64,000 nt of DNA from CAXBCP01 sp047638395 (GCA_047638395.1 JBLIMV010000025.1:16514-80513), one strand, 5' to 3'; shown: positions 7,394 through 16,235, numbered from the stretch's first letter. The notes: generated by a model not told the origin, from the letters alone. Numbers and translations are program-made.

Positions 7394-9448
7394 ATGTCCA
7401 GAAATCGCCTCTCCGAAGAAACCAGTCCTTATCTCCTCCAGCATGCCGAAAATCCGGTGCACTGGTACGGCTGGGGACCCGAAGCGATCGAGGCGGCGAA
7501 GGCGCAGGACAAGCCCATCCTGCTCTCGGTCGGCTACGCGGCCTGTCACTGGTGCCACGTCATGGCGCATGAAAGCTTCGAGGAAGATGCCATCGCAGCG
7601 CAGATGAACGAGCTTTATATCAACGTGAAGGTCGACCGCGAGGAACGCCCCGATATCGACACCATCTATCAGCACGCGCTGCAGCTTCTGGGCCAGCAGG
7701 GGGGCTGGCCGCTGACCATGTTCCTGACACCGGACGGCGAGCCGTTCTGGGGCGGCACGTATTTCCCGCACGATTCACGCTATGGCCGCCCCGGGTTCCC
7801 GCAGGTCCTGTCGGCGATCTCCGACTACTGGAGCGAACAGCGCGACAAGGCGCTGGAAACCGTCGAGGCCCTGAAAGGCGGGCTTGCCAAGGTGTGGACG
7901 CCCGAAGCCGTTACCGGCGCCGGAAAGGCAATTGCGCTGGCGGTCAACGACCAGGTCGCATCGCGGCTCGCCCAGGAATTCGACATGGTCCATGGCGGCC
8001 TTGGCCAATCGCCAAAGTTCCCCAACCCGTCGATCCATGAATTGCTGTGGCGCGGCTGGCTACGCACCGGCAACGAAACCCAGCGCGATGCCGTCCTGTT
8101 CTCACTCACCAAGATGTCCCAGGGCGGGATCTACGATCATCTCGGCGGTGGCTATGCCCGTTATTCAACGGATTCGATGTGGCTCGCCCCCCATTTCGAA
8201 AAGATGCTTTACGACAATGCGCAGATCGTGGATCTGCTGACCTGGGCCTGGCAGGAAACCAAGAACCCGCTTTTCGCCCAGCGGGTTGAGGAAACCATCG
8301 ACTGGTGCCTCCGCGAAATGATCGCGCCGGTGGATGATGCAGCAGGCAAGCCCTTCGCTGCCACGTATGACGCGGATTCCGAAGGCGTCGAAGGCAAGTT
8401 CTATGTCTGGTCGGCGGCAGAAGTCTCTGAGATTCTCGGCGACGGCGCCGACGCGGTCCTGTTCAAGACCATCTATAACGTCTCGCCCGAAGGGAACTGG
8501 GAAGGCGGCAATATCCTCAACCGCATCGCCCATCCCGACCTGCTCGATGCCGGACAGGAAGAACAGCTCAAGGCGTGCCGCGAAAGGCTGCTGGCTGTCC
8601 GTAACAACCGCATCTGGCCCGGCTGGGACGACAAGGTGCTCGCCGACTGGAACGGGCTGATGATCGCCGCGATGGCCAATGCCGCGCGCGTCTTCGACCG
8701 CACCGACTGGCTCGACGCCGCGGATTCCGCCTTCGCGTTCGTGCGCGACCGGATGCAGGTCGACGCCAATGGTACCAAACGCCTGCTTCATTCCTTCCGC
8801 GCCGGAAAACTGAAGCATTCGGCCCCGCTCGACGATTACGCCAACATGGCCCGTGCCGCTGTCGCGCTGTACGAGGCAACCGGCAACGGCGCTTATGTCG
8901 ATACTGCCATCGACTGGATCGACGTGATCGATACCCATTACTGGGACGAAGACGGCGGCGGCTATTTCTTCACCGCCGACGATGCCGAAGCGCTGATTAT
9001 CCGCACCAAATCCGCCTCCGATAACGCGACCCCGGCGGGCAACAGCGTGATCGCCGCCGCCCTTGCACGGCTGCATTTCCTGACCGGTGTCGATCATTTC
9101 CGCGAACGGGCCGAGCGGATTATTTCCACCTTCGCCGGCGAGGCCACGCAGAATTTCTACCCGCTGACAGGATTGTTCTGCGCCAACGAGCTTTTACAGA
9201 CCTGCGCCCAGGTGGTGATCGTCGGCAGCGCCGAAGACCCGGATACCGCCGCCCTGCTCGATGCCGCGTGGAAAGCCTCCAACATGAACAAGCTGGTCCA
9301 GGCGATCCCGCCCGGCGCCCTGCTGCCGAAAAACCACCCCGCCACCGGCAAAGGCCAGCAGGACGGCCGCGCCACTGCCTATGTGTGTATCGGTCAGACG
9401 TGTTCGCTGCCGCTGATCGACCCGGCCGCCTTGGCTCTGGCGCTATAG
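7394..9448 (+). CDS. Thioredoxin-domain protein YyaL/SSP411 (DUF255)
   Basis: Product of 684 residues. The N-terminal DUF255 thioredoxin-fold domain starts RLSEETSPYLLQHAENPV and carries the C-H-W-C active site at 51-54 (GYAACHWCHVM). Downstream is a large alpha/alpha-barrel resembling N-acylglucosamine 2-epimerases and glycosidases, with GGIYDHLGGGYARYS, FEKMLYDNAQ and PGWDDKVLADWNGLMI. Full family length. The ATG at 7394 is chosen by homology; the upstream in-frame sequence overlaps the divergent small gene. The family is linked to spermatogenesis-associated protein 20 in animals; its bacterial biochemical role is unresolved. Confidence 0.9.
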   Translation: MSRNRLSEETSPYLLQHAENPVHWYGWGPEAIEAAKAQDKPILLSVGYAACHWCHVMAHESFEEDAIAAQMNELYINVKVDREERPDIDTIYQHALQLLGQQGGWPLTMFLTPDGEPFWGGTYFPHDSRYGRPGFPQVLSAISDYWSEQRDKALETVEALKGGLAKVWTPEAVTGAGKAIALAVNDQVASRLAQEFDMVHGGLGQSPKFPNPSIHELLWRGWLRTGNETQRDAVLFSLTKMSQGGIYDHLGGGYARYSTDSMWLAPHFEKMLYDNAQIVDLLTWAWQETKNPLFAQRVEETIDWCLREMIAPVDDAAGKPFAATYDADSEGVEGKFYVWSAAEVSEILGDGADAVLFKTIYNVSPEGNWEGGNILNRIAHPDLLDAGQEEQLKACRERLLAVRNNRIWPGWDDKVLADWNGLMIAAMANAARVFDRTDWLDAADSAFAFVRDRMQVDANGTKRLLHSFRAGKLKHSAPLDDYANMARAAVALYEATGNGAYVDTAIDWIDVIDTHYWDEDGGGYFFTADDAEALIIRTKSASDNATPAGNSVIAAALARLHFLTGVDHFRERAERIISTFAGEATQNFYPLTGLFCANELLQTCAQVVIVGSAEDPDTAALLDAAWKASNMNKLVQAIPPGALLPKNHPATGKGQQDGRATAYVCIGQTCSLPLIDPAALALAL

Positions 9449-9534
9449 GGGGCCTCCACGCGAATCCACACCAGTCTTAATCCCCCGCCCCCCGTGGCGG
9501 TGGTCCATGGTAGATTTCGTGCCGCTGGATAAGT

Positions 9535-9578
9535 GGACCCCCGGTACAAGACCGGGAGAGCAAGGTAAGGGGGATGAC
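9535..9578. repeat. Degenerate copy of the dispersed hairpin repeat
   Basis: CCCGGT (9540-9545), ACAAG loop and ACCGGG (9551-9556) resemble the right half of the TGTCATCCCGG elements, and GGGGGATGACG follows 12 bases later, as if a few bases had been inserted. Similarity is partial. Confidence 0.4.
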
Positions 9579-9681
9579 GAAACGAAAAGACCCCCTCCCA
9601 CTTAAACCAGATCAAGGCAGCCGTCGCCGAACCGCGCTTTTCTCCGTCCAGAACATTGGTGCATCCATCTGGAGAACAGCG

Positions 9682-9870
9682 ATGAACAAGGATCTGCAAC
9701 GCGGAATGGAGAAGGCCCGCCGCGAGAAGACGGCACATGCCAGGACCCTCGAAGAAATGCGCAACGAGAGCACGACGACAGGCGACGGCGACATCGCCCG
9801 CCACGCAACGGCCGACAAAAAGAACTGGAAAGCCAAACAGGCGGTCCGCGCAGCTCTAAAAGACAAATAG
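9682..9870 (+). CDS. Small basic hypothetical protein
   Basis: Predicted 62-residue, highly charged, probably helical protein (MNKDLQRGMEKARREK at its start, ending in AALKDK). A GGAG 8 bases before the ATG at 9682 supports this start; an in-frame ATG at 9574 lies inside degenerate repeat sequence. No domain is recognised. It sits upstream of dapB on the same strand but 119 bases away. Confidence 0.5.
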   Translation: MNKDLQRGMEKARREKTAHARTLEEMRNESTTTGDGDIARHATADKKNWKAKQAVRAALKDK

Positions 9871-9989
9871 GCCCAGAGACAGATAGAACCGGCGCCGATT
9901 TACCGCTGGCGCAAACACATCTTGCGCGGGCGTCCGCGGCGCGATAACCGTGTCTTTCAATCAACGCTATCAGACACGGGAATATCAGC

Positions 9990-10802
9990 ATGGCCGACAT
10001 GAAGATCGGAATCATCGGCGCCGGCGGGCGCATGGGACAGGCCTGCATCCGCCAGGTCACGGACACGGATGGCTGCACAATCGCCGCCGCCTCGGACATC
10101 CCGGGCGCGGCCCTGGTCGGACAGGACGCGGGCGATGCCGCCGGTGCCGGCACGCTTGGTGTCACCGTCACCGATGATGCCGCAGCCGTCGTTGCCGCGT
10201 CGGACGCCGTCATCGAATTCACCCTGCCGGGGCCGACGGTCGACCACGTGGCACTGACCGCCGACGCGGGCGTCGCCCACATTATTGGCACCACCGGCAT
10301 GGAAGCTGCCCAGGAAGCGGCGCTGAAATCCGCCGGCGAGAAGACGGTCGTCATGCACGCGCCGAATATGAGCCTGGCCGTGAACCTGCTGTTTGCGCTG
10401 ACCAAGCAGGTCGCGGCCACCTTGAACGACGATTTCGATATCGAGATCTTCGAGATGCATCACAAGCACAAGGTCGATGCACCGTCCGGCACCGCCGTCG
10501 GCATGGGCCGGGCCGCCGCCGAGGGGCGCGGCGTCAATCTCGACGATGTCGCCCAATGGGCGCGCAACGGTATCACCGGTGAGCGCAAGCGTGGCGATAT
10601 CGGCTTCGCGAGCCTGCGCGGTGGCAACGTGATCGGCGATCACACGGCCACCTTCGCGATTGAGGACGAACGGCTCGAGATCAGCCACAAGGCCCAGTCC
10701 CGCCAGATTTTCGCCCGCGGGGCGGTGCATGCAGCGTTGTGGTCAGCGGGGAAAAAGCCCGGCTTCTATACGATGTTCGACGTCCTCGGCATCGAGTACT
10801 GA
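9990..10802 (+). CDS. dapB: 4-hydroxy-tetrahydrodipicolinate reductase
   Basis: Product of 270 residues. DapB reduces hydroxy-tetrahydrodipicolinate with NAD(P)H in lysine and diaminopimelate synthesis. Visible features are the nucleotide-binding GAGGRMG (10-16), GTTG (100-103), and the signature EMHHKHKVDAPSGTA (156-169) containing the catalytic His and the Lys/Ser/Gly/Thr substrate contacts. Length is normal. The gene ends MFDVLGIEY-TGA, and an almost identical 30-base 3' end follows immediately, differing only at synonymous positions (see the repeat entry). A Rho-independent terminator and a dispersed repeat lie downstream. Confidence 0.95.
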   Translation: MADMKIGIIGAGGRMGQACIRQVTDTDGCTIAAASDIPGAALVGQDAGDAAGAGTLGVTVTDDAAAVVAASDAVIEFTLPGPTVDHVALTADAGVAHIIGTTGMEAAQEAALKSAGEKTVVMHAPNMSLAVNLLFALTKQVAATLNDDFDIEIFEMHHKHKVDAPSGTAVGMGRAAAEGRGVNLDDVAQWARNGITGERKRGDIGFASLRGGNVIGDHTATFAIEDERLEISHKAQSRQIFARGAVHAALWSAGKKPGFYTMFDVLGIEY

Positions 10803-10831
10803 TGTTCGACGTCCTCGGGATTGAATACTAG
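10773..10831 (+). repeat. Duplicated dapB 3' end
   Basis: Two 30-base copies (10773-10802 and 10802-10831) each spell Met-Phe-Asp-Val-Leu-Gly-Ile-Glu-Tyr-stop. They share one base, and the second copy is out of frame with the first. The copies differ only at third positions (GGC/GGG, ATC/ATT, GAG/GAA) and in the stop codon (TGA/TAG). Confidence 0.9.
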
Positions 10832-10856
10832 GGGCTCTTCCCTCTGACCCTGAAAT

Positions 10857-10931
10857 TGTCACCCCGGGCCTGTTCCGGGGCCCAGTCCCTCATCAAAAGA
10901 AGCTGGATCCCGGCTTTATGCCGGGATGACA
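10857..10931. repeat. TGTCACCCCGG/CCGGGATGACA two-hairpin repeat
   Basis: Bipartite element: left hairpin from TGTCACCCCGGG with a CCGGGG return, a short spacer, then a right hairpin CTGGATCCCGG...CCGGGATGACA. The outer ends are also inverted repeats of each other. Located directly behind dapB. Confidence 0.75.
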
Positions 10932-10955
10932 CCGAGAATCCGGCGACGCAGAAAC

Positions 10956-10992
10956 AAAAAAGCGGCTCCGAAACGCCGGAACCGCCTTTTTA
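10956..10992. terminator. Bidirectional Rho-independent terminator
   Basis: A GC-rich stem (GCGG-c-TCCG against CGGA-a-CCGC) around a short loop is flanked by an A-run on the left and TTTTTAT on the right. It sits between the convergent dapB and the anchored-protein gene, so it can serve both. Confidence 0.75.
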
Positions 10993-11011
10993 TAACTTGT
11001 CGCGGTTGCCG

Positions 11012-11755
11012 TCAGGCGCGTTTGCGCAGCACCAGGGCCGCGAGTCCGATAGCCAAGAATGCCGCACCTGCCGGGGCCGGGACCTGCGTCGATGCTTCAG
11101 TATATTCGTAAGTCACTGTCGCAACACCATCCCAGTCGAAGGATGCTCCGAGCAGTACCGTATCGGTGCCCGTGCCCGGCAAAACCGACAGGCGAAAAAA
11201 CATGTCGACATCCACGGTGAAATCGCCAGGGCCCGTGAAATCGGCGAGGTCGCCCGGCTGAATGAAAAACCTTGTGCCGTTGCTGCTGAAATCCCGGTTG
11301 TCGGTGAAACCGAGGCAGCTGCCGCCGAGATCACAGCTCGACAGCGAACTACCGGCGACGCCGGTCAGGCCGCCGTTAACCGTCGATCCCGCATTGTACC
11401 CGGAACCGAGGACATAGCTTCGCTGGATATCAACCCCGCAGGTTGCATTCGTGCCGATGCAGGTCCCGCCGATATCGACAAATTCCGAATTGATGGCGTG
11501 GGCAACATTCAGGATGACGCGATTCAGCGTGCCGAGCGACGAATCGAACCGGGCAAGGTTGAATGACCCGTTCCGGGTGCCGCTGACGCCGTCGATAATG
11601 GCGGCCTGGTTTACCTCAGCCACCAGAAGCTCCGGCGGCGAGATAAAGGTCTGCGCCTGATTGAAGGTGATCATCGCCGCGTTCGCCGACGCCGTCATCC
11701 CGACGGTCAGAATAGTTGCGGCCGCCGTATTCCGGATAAAACCGAGTATCGTCAC
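11012..11755 (-). CDS. Exported protein with PAP-type C-terminal anchor (paralogue A)
   Basis: Product of 247 residues from a GTG start with GGGGGAA upstream. Signal peptide about 1-26 (cleaved after NANA); body contains FDSSLGTLNRVILNVAHA, the pattern of choice-of-anchor beta-sandwich domains; tail is VPAPAGAAFLAIGLAALVLRKRA (helix then basic end). It is a PEP-CTERM-like sorting signal with PAPAG in place of PEP. The neighbour at 11896 is a paralogue with the same fold, length and tail, so the pair arose by tandem duplication. Function unknown; surface or extracellular matrix role inferred. Confidence 0.8.
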   Translation of the reverse strand: MTILGFIRNTAAATILTVGMTASANAAMITFNQAQTFISPPELLVAEVNQAAIIDGVSGTRNGSFNLARFDSSLGTLNRVILNVAHAINSEFVDIGGTCIGTNATCGVDIQRSYVLGSGYNAGSTVNGGLTGVAGSSLSSCDLGGSCLGFTDNRDFSSNGTRFFIQPGDLADFTGPGDFTVDVDMFFRLSVLPGTGTDTVLLGASFDWDGVATVTYEYTEASTQVPAPAGAAFLAIGLAALVLRKRA

Positions 11756-11895
11756 TGTATAAATTCCCCCATGACTACAAATTCATTTGCACACACCTCT
11801 GTGAGGGGATTATTAGCGCATCTGTTCAAGCAGCACCAGACGATCGGCGGAAAAACGCCGTAAAGCGGAAAAATGCGCTTGGCGGCGTTAAGACG

Positions 11896-12711
11896 CTACC
11901 CGCGTCTCCGCGCCAGGGCCGCAAGCCCGATCAGCAGAAATGCCGCACCCGCAGGGGCCGGGATTTCGGTCGCCGCCGCTATGTAGTCATAAGTCACAAT
12001 GACTGTGCCGGCCCAGTCGTAGAACGCCTGGTTGGCAAAAAGAAGAGAAGTAGAGCCAATTTCGCTGGTCGAAAACTGATAGAACATGTCGGTATCGACT
12101 GCAAAGTTTCCCATCCCTTCGAAATCGTCCGCCTGCGCGCCCGTCAACAGGATATCGTTCGTCAGTGCAAATGTTTGCGCATGCGGGGACCCGTCGAGAC
12201 AACTCGGCAGGAAACTGCCCGGGGAATCGGTGCCGCCGAGATTACAGGCAAGGCCACTATTGAAGGTGTCGTTGGCAAAGGCAGCATTTACAGCCGCGCC
12301 CGCGCTATAGATCGCCGACTGGTTACCGTTACGCGTCAGCCCCATGTCGCAGGGGCCGCCCGAAAAGGGAGAGCATGGGGAGCCGCCAAATAGGGAGCTG
12401 GCATTGAGACTCAGGGACGAATTGATGCCCTGATTTATCTGGAGCCGGACGCTGTTCAGGGAGCCGAGGGCAGTATCGAACATCTGCAGCGCATAGGCGC
12501 CGGTGTGGTTGACGCTGACCTGCGCGTTGTTCGGGAGCTGGTTTGTCGATAGCAGAAAATCCTGTGCCTGAAGCGTCTGGGTCTGCGAGAAAGTGATCAT
12601 TGCGGCACGGGTCGGTGTCGCCGCAAAGACGGTTCCGAATATCAGCGCGGTCACAGCCAGAAGACCAAGGAACCGGAACGGAAACAGGGAAAAAACACGG
12701 GATGTCATCAT
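11896..12711 (-). CDS. Exported protein with PAP-type C-terminal anchor (paralogue B)
   Basis: Product of 271 residues starting MMTSRVFSLF; the ATG at 12711 precedes a clear signal peptide ending near TRAA (about 37), while the longer frame does not begin with one. The body repeats the features of paralogue A: AAMITFSQTQTL after the signal, FDTALGSLNSVRLQINQGI, Cys-pairs in the middle and a near-identical tail (EIPAPAGAAFLLIGLAAL then RRRG). 140 bases separate the two genes, so each may have its own promoter. Confidence 0.8.
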   Translation of the reverse strand: MMTSRVFSLFPFRFLGLLAVTALIFGTVFAATPTRAAMITFSQTQTLQAQDFLLSTNQLPNNAQVSVNHTGAYALQMFDTALGSLNSVRLQINQGINSSLSLNASSLFGGSPCSPFSGGPCDMGLTRNGNQSAIYSAGAAVNAAFANDTFNSGLACNLGGTDSPGSFLPSCLDGSPHAQTFALTNDILLTGAQADDFEGMGNFAVDTDMFYQFSTSEIGSTSLLFANQAFYDWAGTVIVTYDYIAAATEIPAPAGAAFLLIGLAALARRRG

Positions 12712-12828
12712 TGAACTACGCCTACCACAAAGATTGAAAGTGGATATTTTATACTTGGCCCCGTCCGGAAAGGCCAAACATAGTTAGCGTATAGTTAACG
12801 CCTGGGCGGCAACCAGGCGCGGCAAACC

Positions 12829-13767
12829 TTACGCAACAACCCGCGTTGGCGCGCCCGCGTCTTCCCGACTCTCGGCCCCAGCCTCCCGCTGCGCCTGTTC
12901 CCAGCCGATCAGGGCCAGTTTGCGATCGGTGCCCCAGCGGTACTGGGTGTCGAACAGGTCGGTCGAGCGGATCACGCGGTGACACGGGATCAGCAAACCG
13001 ATGGGGTTGGCGCCGACGGCGGTACCCACCGCGCGCGCCGCCGTGGGCTGGCCGATGGCCCGCGCAATATCGCCATAGGTGACAAGCTGGCCCGGCGGGA
13101 TCGACAACAATGCCTGCCACACCTTTATCTGAAAATTGGTGCCCTTGTACCAAAGCCGTAATGGCCGGCCGGTATCGCCGCGTCCGGGCCCGAACACGGT
13201 TTCACAATGGGCCCAGGTCTCCGCCTGCGCCTGGCGAAAATTGGCACCGGGCAGGCGGCGGCGGATATCGGCAAGTGCCGCATCCGCGCCGTCCGCGCCG
13301 ACGAATTGGAGCCCGCAAATGCCGCGGTCGGTGACGGCAACGACAAAGTCACCGAGGAATCCCGGGTGCACGCCGTAGCGGATGTCCAGCCCGTCACCCA
13401 TTTCCTTGTACTGGCCGGGGGTGATGCCTTCAAAATTGACGAACAGGTCGTGCAGCCGTGACGGGCCGGACAGGCCTGCGTCATACGCCGCATCGAGCAC
13501 GGATTCGGCGCGGTCGAGCGCGCGTTTCGCGTGGTCCAGTGTCAGGTAGCCCAGAAACTGTTTCGGGCTGACCCCGGCCCAGCGGGTAAACAGGCGCTGG
13601 AAATGAAACGGGCTGAGGGCGGCGGCATCGGCGATATCGTCGAGCTCCGGCTGGTCGCGGAAATTTTCCCGGATATAGGCAAGGGCGCGCTCAATCCGCG
13701 CGAAATCATGCGCTTTCTGCTGGCCCGTCTGTTGTACCGTTTGGGTCTCTATCTGCTGCTGTGCCAT
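12829..13767 (-). CDS. Ada-like AraC regulator / O6-alkylguanine-DNA alkyltransferase
   Basis: Product of 312 residues with two parts: an AraC-type helix-turn-helix domain (about 20-125; LDDIADAAALSPFHFQRLFTRWAGVSP) and an alkylguanine-DNA alkyltransferase domain (about 140-300) with the active-site P-C-H-R at 261-264. It lacks the N-terminal Cys4 zinc domain of Escherichia coli Ada, so it cannot sense methylphosphotriesters the same way. The Cys is the suicidal methyl acceptor. GGAGGTACGCG precedes the ATG. The short DUF1127 gene ends 12 bases upstream, so they are likely co-transcribed. A second alkyltransferase gene is at 31709. Confidence 0.9.
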   Translation of the reverse strand: MAQQQIETQTVQQTGQQKAHDFARIERALAYIRENFRDQPELDDIADAAALSPFHFQRLFTRWAGVSPKQFLGYLTLDHAKRALDRAESVLDAAYDAGLSGPSRLHDLFVNFEGITPGQYKEMGDGLDIRYGVHPGFLGDFVVAVTDRGICGLQFVGADGADAALADIRRRLPGANFRQAQAETWAHCETVFGPGRGDTGRPLRLWYKGTNFQIKVWQALLSIPPGQLVTYGDIARAIGQPTAARAVGTAVGANPIGLLIPCHRVIRSTDLFDTQYRWGTDRKLALIGWEQAQREAGAESREDAGAPTRVVA

Positions 13768-13779
13768 CGCGTACCTCCG

Positions 13780-13953
13780 TCAGCTGCACCAGAAAGGTTT
13801 CGCATATTCACCCCAGGCTTCCGACCGGCCGACACCGATATCGTGCAACGCCCGGTCAGAAAGCGCAATCAGCGCGCGGCGTTGACGCCGACGATCCTGC
13901 CAACAGGCGGCGCACCGGGTAAATCGGGCGATATGGGACAATATGCGAAACAT
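13780..13953 (-). CDS. DUF1127 small protein
   Basis: A 57-residue gene read on the minus strand starting MFRILSHIARF. The C-terminal half, RRALIALSDRALHDIGVGRS followed by EAWGEYAKPFW, is the DUF1127 signature (a short Arg-rich helix, L-x-x-LsD-x-x-L-x-DIG-x-x-R). Such proteins are numerous in alphaproteobacteria; some bind RNA or influence phosphate and sRNA metabolism. The gene ends 12 bases before the Ada-like gene and probably shares its transcript. It is shorter than 60 codons, so length-filtered annotation would miss it. Confidence 0.85.
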   Translation of the reverse strand: MFRILSHIARFTRCAACWQDRRRQRRALIALSDRALHDIGVGRSEAWGEYAKPFWCS

Positions 13954-14067
13954 GGCCCTAACTTAGGCCGCAGCACAAAACGGCCCCACCCGATATTTGC
14001 TCTATTCAAGGGTGTACCGCGCGGCGGGCCGGCCAAAAAGCGAGGCCGGGATGATCAGGCGGGAAGC

Positions 14068-14649
14068 TCAGGAAGCCTCGGCGGCCTCTTCGGGATAGGC
14101 CGCGTCATGTGCCTGTTGCAAGTATTCAGGTGAGCGCAGTTTTGCCAGGGCATCGGTCAGCGCATGGGCGAGCTGTACCCGCTCATCCGGGCTCAGAAAC
14201 GCACCGACCCGCAGACGTTTGCCGTGGCTCGACAGCACAAGCTGGCTGTCATGGCTTACCGGCTCATCAATGTTGACGCGTAGCCAATAGGGCTGGAACC
14301 GCCAGCGCTGCACCTTGCCCGATGCGCTGACCCGCTCGACCAGCAGGCTGTCGGCGGTCAGCCGCACGGTTTCGTACATCCGCGCCCAGCGGTAATTGGT
14401 GCGGAACGCCAGATAGATCAGCGCGATGTCGAGCCCCAGAAAGCCCACCACCGGCCAGGCGCCCATCAGCATGAACACCATCCCGGCCACGAAACTGACC
14501 GACGCGATCGCCGTCATCAGCAACAGAAAGCCTTTTGGCTCCAGGCTCGTATTGGGCTGCAGGATCGCATCGAACAGATAGGTCTTTTCACCTTTGTGGG
14601 GGTTCTGACCGGGCAACAGGGGGAGCGGTTCATCCATGGCGACAATCAT
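14068..14649 (-). CDS. DUF2244 integral membrane protein
   Basis: Product of 193 residues. Two adjacent membrane helices (about 38-60 and 62-82: FLLLMTAIASVSFVAGMVF and VVGFLGLDIALIYLAF) are followed by a cytoplasmic domain with RWRFQPYWLRVNI and LSSHGKRLRVGAFLSPDER, matching DUF2244. These occur widely in alphaproteobacteria, often close to nth as here, where the two genes are divergent. The start is uncertain: ATG at 14649 or 14637, neither with a strong ribosome site. Function unknown. Confidence 0.85.
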   Translation of the reverse strand: MIVAMDEPLPLLPGQNPHKGEKTYLFDAILQPNTSLEPKGFLLLMTAIASVSFVAGMVFMLMGAWPVVGFLGLDIALIYLAFRTNYRWARMYETVRLTADSLLVERVSASGKVQRWRFQPYWLRVNIDEPVSHDSQLVLSSHGKRLRVGAFLSPDERVQLAHALTDALAKLRSPEYLQQAHDAAYPEEAAEAS

Positions 14650-14965
14650 AGGAACGGCCGGGGTCCGGAGTCGAGAAATAATGAATGAATGGTTAACGGG
14701 CGCAGGTTTCCGGGGGGCTCGCGAGGATTAATTCAACCATCTGGAGGTCTGCGGGGAGAAACGCTTCATTTGTCATCCCGGGCCTTCATCCGCTTCGCGG
14801 CCTCAGCCAGGATCCAGAGCGCTGCCCGTTCGCCAAGACTGGATCCGGCCAAGACTGGGCCCCGGCACAAGGCCGGGGTGACAATCATATTTATTCAAAC
14901 AACACTCCATCCCATCCCCCGCACCAGCCCTTCCCTCCGGGACGCCACCCGGCTACAAAACATCC
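14650..14965. other. Intergenic region DUF2244 / nth
   Basis: 316 bases between divergent genes. It contains one full dispersed hairpin element (14771-14883) and nothing else I can identify. Confidence 0.6.
14771..14883. repeat. TGTCATCCCGG two-hairpin repeat, enlarged copy
   Basis: Begins TGTCATCCCGGG and ends CCGGGGTGACA. The left half is altered (GGCCTTCATCCGC) and the spacer is longer than in the other copies, containing a second GGATCC. It lies in the promoter region upstream of nth. Confidence 0.7.
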
Positions 14966-15610
14966 ATGCGCGCCACCATGCCCCTCAAGGACGTCGACGA
15001 GTTTTTCGCCCGGCTGTCCGCCGCCGACCCGGAACCTCAGGGTGAGCTGGATTACGTCAACGTGTTCACCCTGCTGGTCGCCGTGGTGCTGTCGGCCCAG
15101 GCGACCGATATCGGCGTGAACCGGGCGACCAAGGACCTGTTCAAAATCGCCGACACGCCGGAAAAAATGCTGGCCCTGGGCGAAGCGACGGTGCGCAATC
15201 ACATCAAGACGATCGGGCTGTACCGGAACAAGGCGAAGAACGTCATCGCACTGTGCCAGATGATGATCGCCGATTTCGCCGGTGTCGTGCCGGAAACCCG
15301 CGAAGAGCTGGTGAAACTGCCCGGCGTCGGGCGCAAGACCGCGAACGTTGTGCTGAACATAGCGTTCGGCCAGCCGACGATGGCGGTCGACACCCATATC
15401 TTCCGCATCGGCAACCGCACCGGCATGGCGCCGGGCAAAACGGTGGAGGCGGTCGAAGACAAACTGGTCAAACGCATTCCCGCCAATTGGATGAACCACG
15501 GCCATCACTGGCTGATCCTGCACGGCCGCTATGTCTGCAAAGCGCGCAAGCCCGAATGCCCGGACTGTATCGTCGCCGATCTCTGCCGGTATAAAGCGAA
15601 GACGGACTGA
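14966..15610 (+). CDS. nth: Endonuclease III (DNA glycosylase/AP lyase)
   Basis: Product of 214 residues, normal size. It removes oxidised pyrimidines and cuts at abasic sites. The helix-hairpin-helix LPGVGRKTA (118-126) supplies catalytic Lys124; catalytic Asp is D142 in AVDTH. The C-terminal 4Fe-4S cluster ligands are C191, C198, C201 and C207 with the family spacing C-x6-C-x2-C-x5-C. Start at ATG 14966 or 14978. Followed by the histidine phosphatase gene 42 bases on. Confidence 0.95.
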   Translation: MRATMPLKDVDEFFARLSAADPEPQGELDYVNVFTLLVAVVLSAQATDIGVNRATKDLFKIADTPEKMLALGEATVRNHIKTIGLYRNKAKNVIALCQMMIADFAGVVPETREELVKLPGVGRKTANVVLNIAFGQPTMAVDTHIFRIGNRTGMAPGKTVEAVEDKLVKRIPANWMNHGHHWLILHGRYVCKARKPECPDCIVADLCRYKAKTD

Positions 15611-15652
15611 TATTTTAAACTGCCGCAACCCGGCACCAAGACTGAGAAAACT

Positions 15653-16207
15653 ATGTATCTCGCGCGCCACGGCCAGACGATGTTCAACGTCGTTTTCGGC
15701 GAAACCAAGCAGGATCCCGGTATCGAGGATCCGCCGCTGACCGATATTGGGTTCGAGCAGGCCACCGAACTGGCGGAGCGGTTCGACGAAATCGATATCC
15801 GGAAGATTATTTCGAGCCCCTATACCCGCGCCCTTCAGACCGCCCGCATGATTGCCAACCGGCTCGACATACCCGTGGTGGTGGAGCCCGATGTGCGCGA
15901 ACGCACGGCCTATGTCTGCGATGTCGGCGCGGTCACAAGCGTCCTTGCCGCCGACTGGCCGCATCTGGATTTTGGCCATCTGGACGAGGTTTGGTGGAAC
16001 CGTGAAGAAGAAACGATCCCGCAATTCCACGACCGCTGTTCCGCGTTTCGCGCGCGTATGGCCGCGACCGAGGACTGGCAGCACACCGCCATCGTCACTC
16101 ATTGGGGCTTTGTGCGCTCGATGACCGGCAAGCGCGTCGGCAATGCCGAGCTGGTGCGCTGCGACCCAAACGAGCCGCACCCGCCGCTGGATACGACCTG
16201 GCCTTGA
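15653..16207 (+). CDS. Histidine phosphatase family protein
   Basis: Product of 184 residues with the phosphoglycerate-mutase-like core: ARHGQT at 4-9 (His6 is phosphorylated in the family), LTDIGFEQA, SSPYTRALQTA and VTHWGFVR (second catalytic His). Short SixA/PhoE-like members act on small phosphorylated metabolites or proteins; the substrate is not apparent. It probably shares a transcript with nth. Confidence 0.85.
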   Translation: MYLARHGQTMFNVVFGETKQDPGIEDPPLTDIGFEQATELAERFDEIDIRKIISSPYTRALQTARMIANRLDIPVVVEPDVRERTAYVCDVGAVTSVLAADWPHLDFGHLDEVWWNREEETIPQFHDRCSAFRARMAATEDWQHTAIVTHWGFVRSMTGKRVGNAELVRCDPNEPHPPLDTTWP

Positions 16208-16235
16208 TTTAGCCGTCAGGGTTAACCCGCTTGAT

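Noticed and set aside
14891..16180. 429-codon open frame antisense to nth and the phosphatase gene
   Set aside because: It spans two well-supported genes on the other strand and an upstream repeat; composition is that of a shadow frame.
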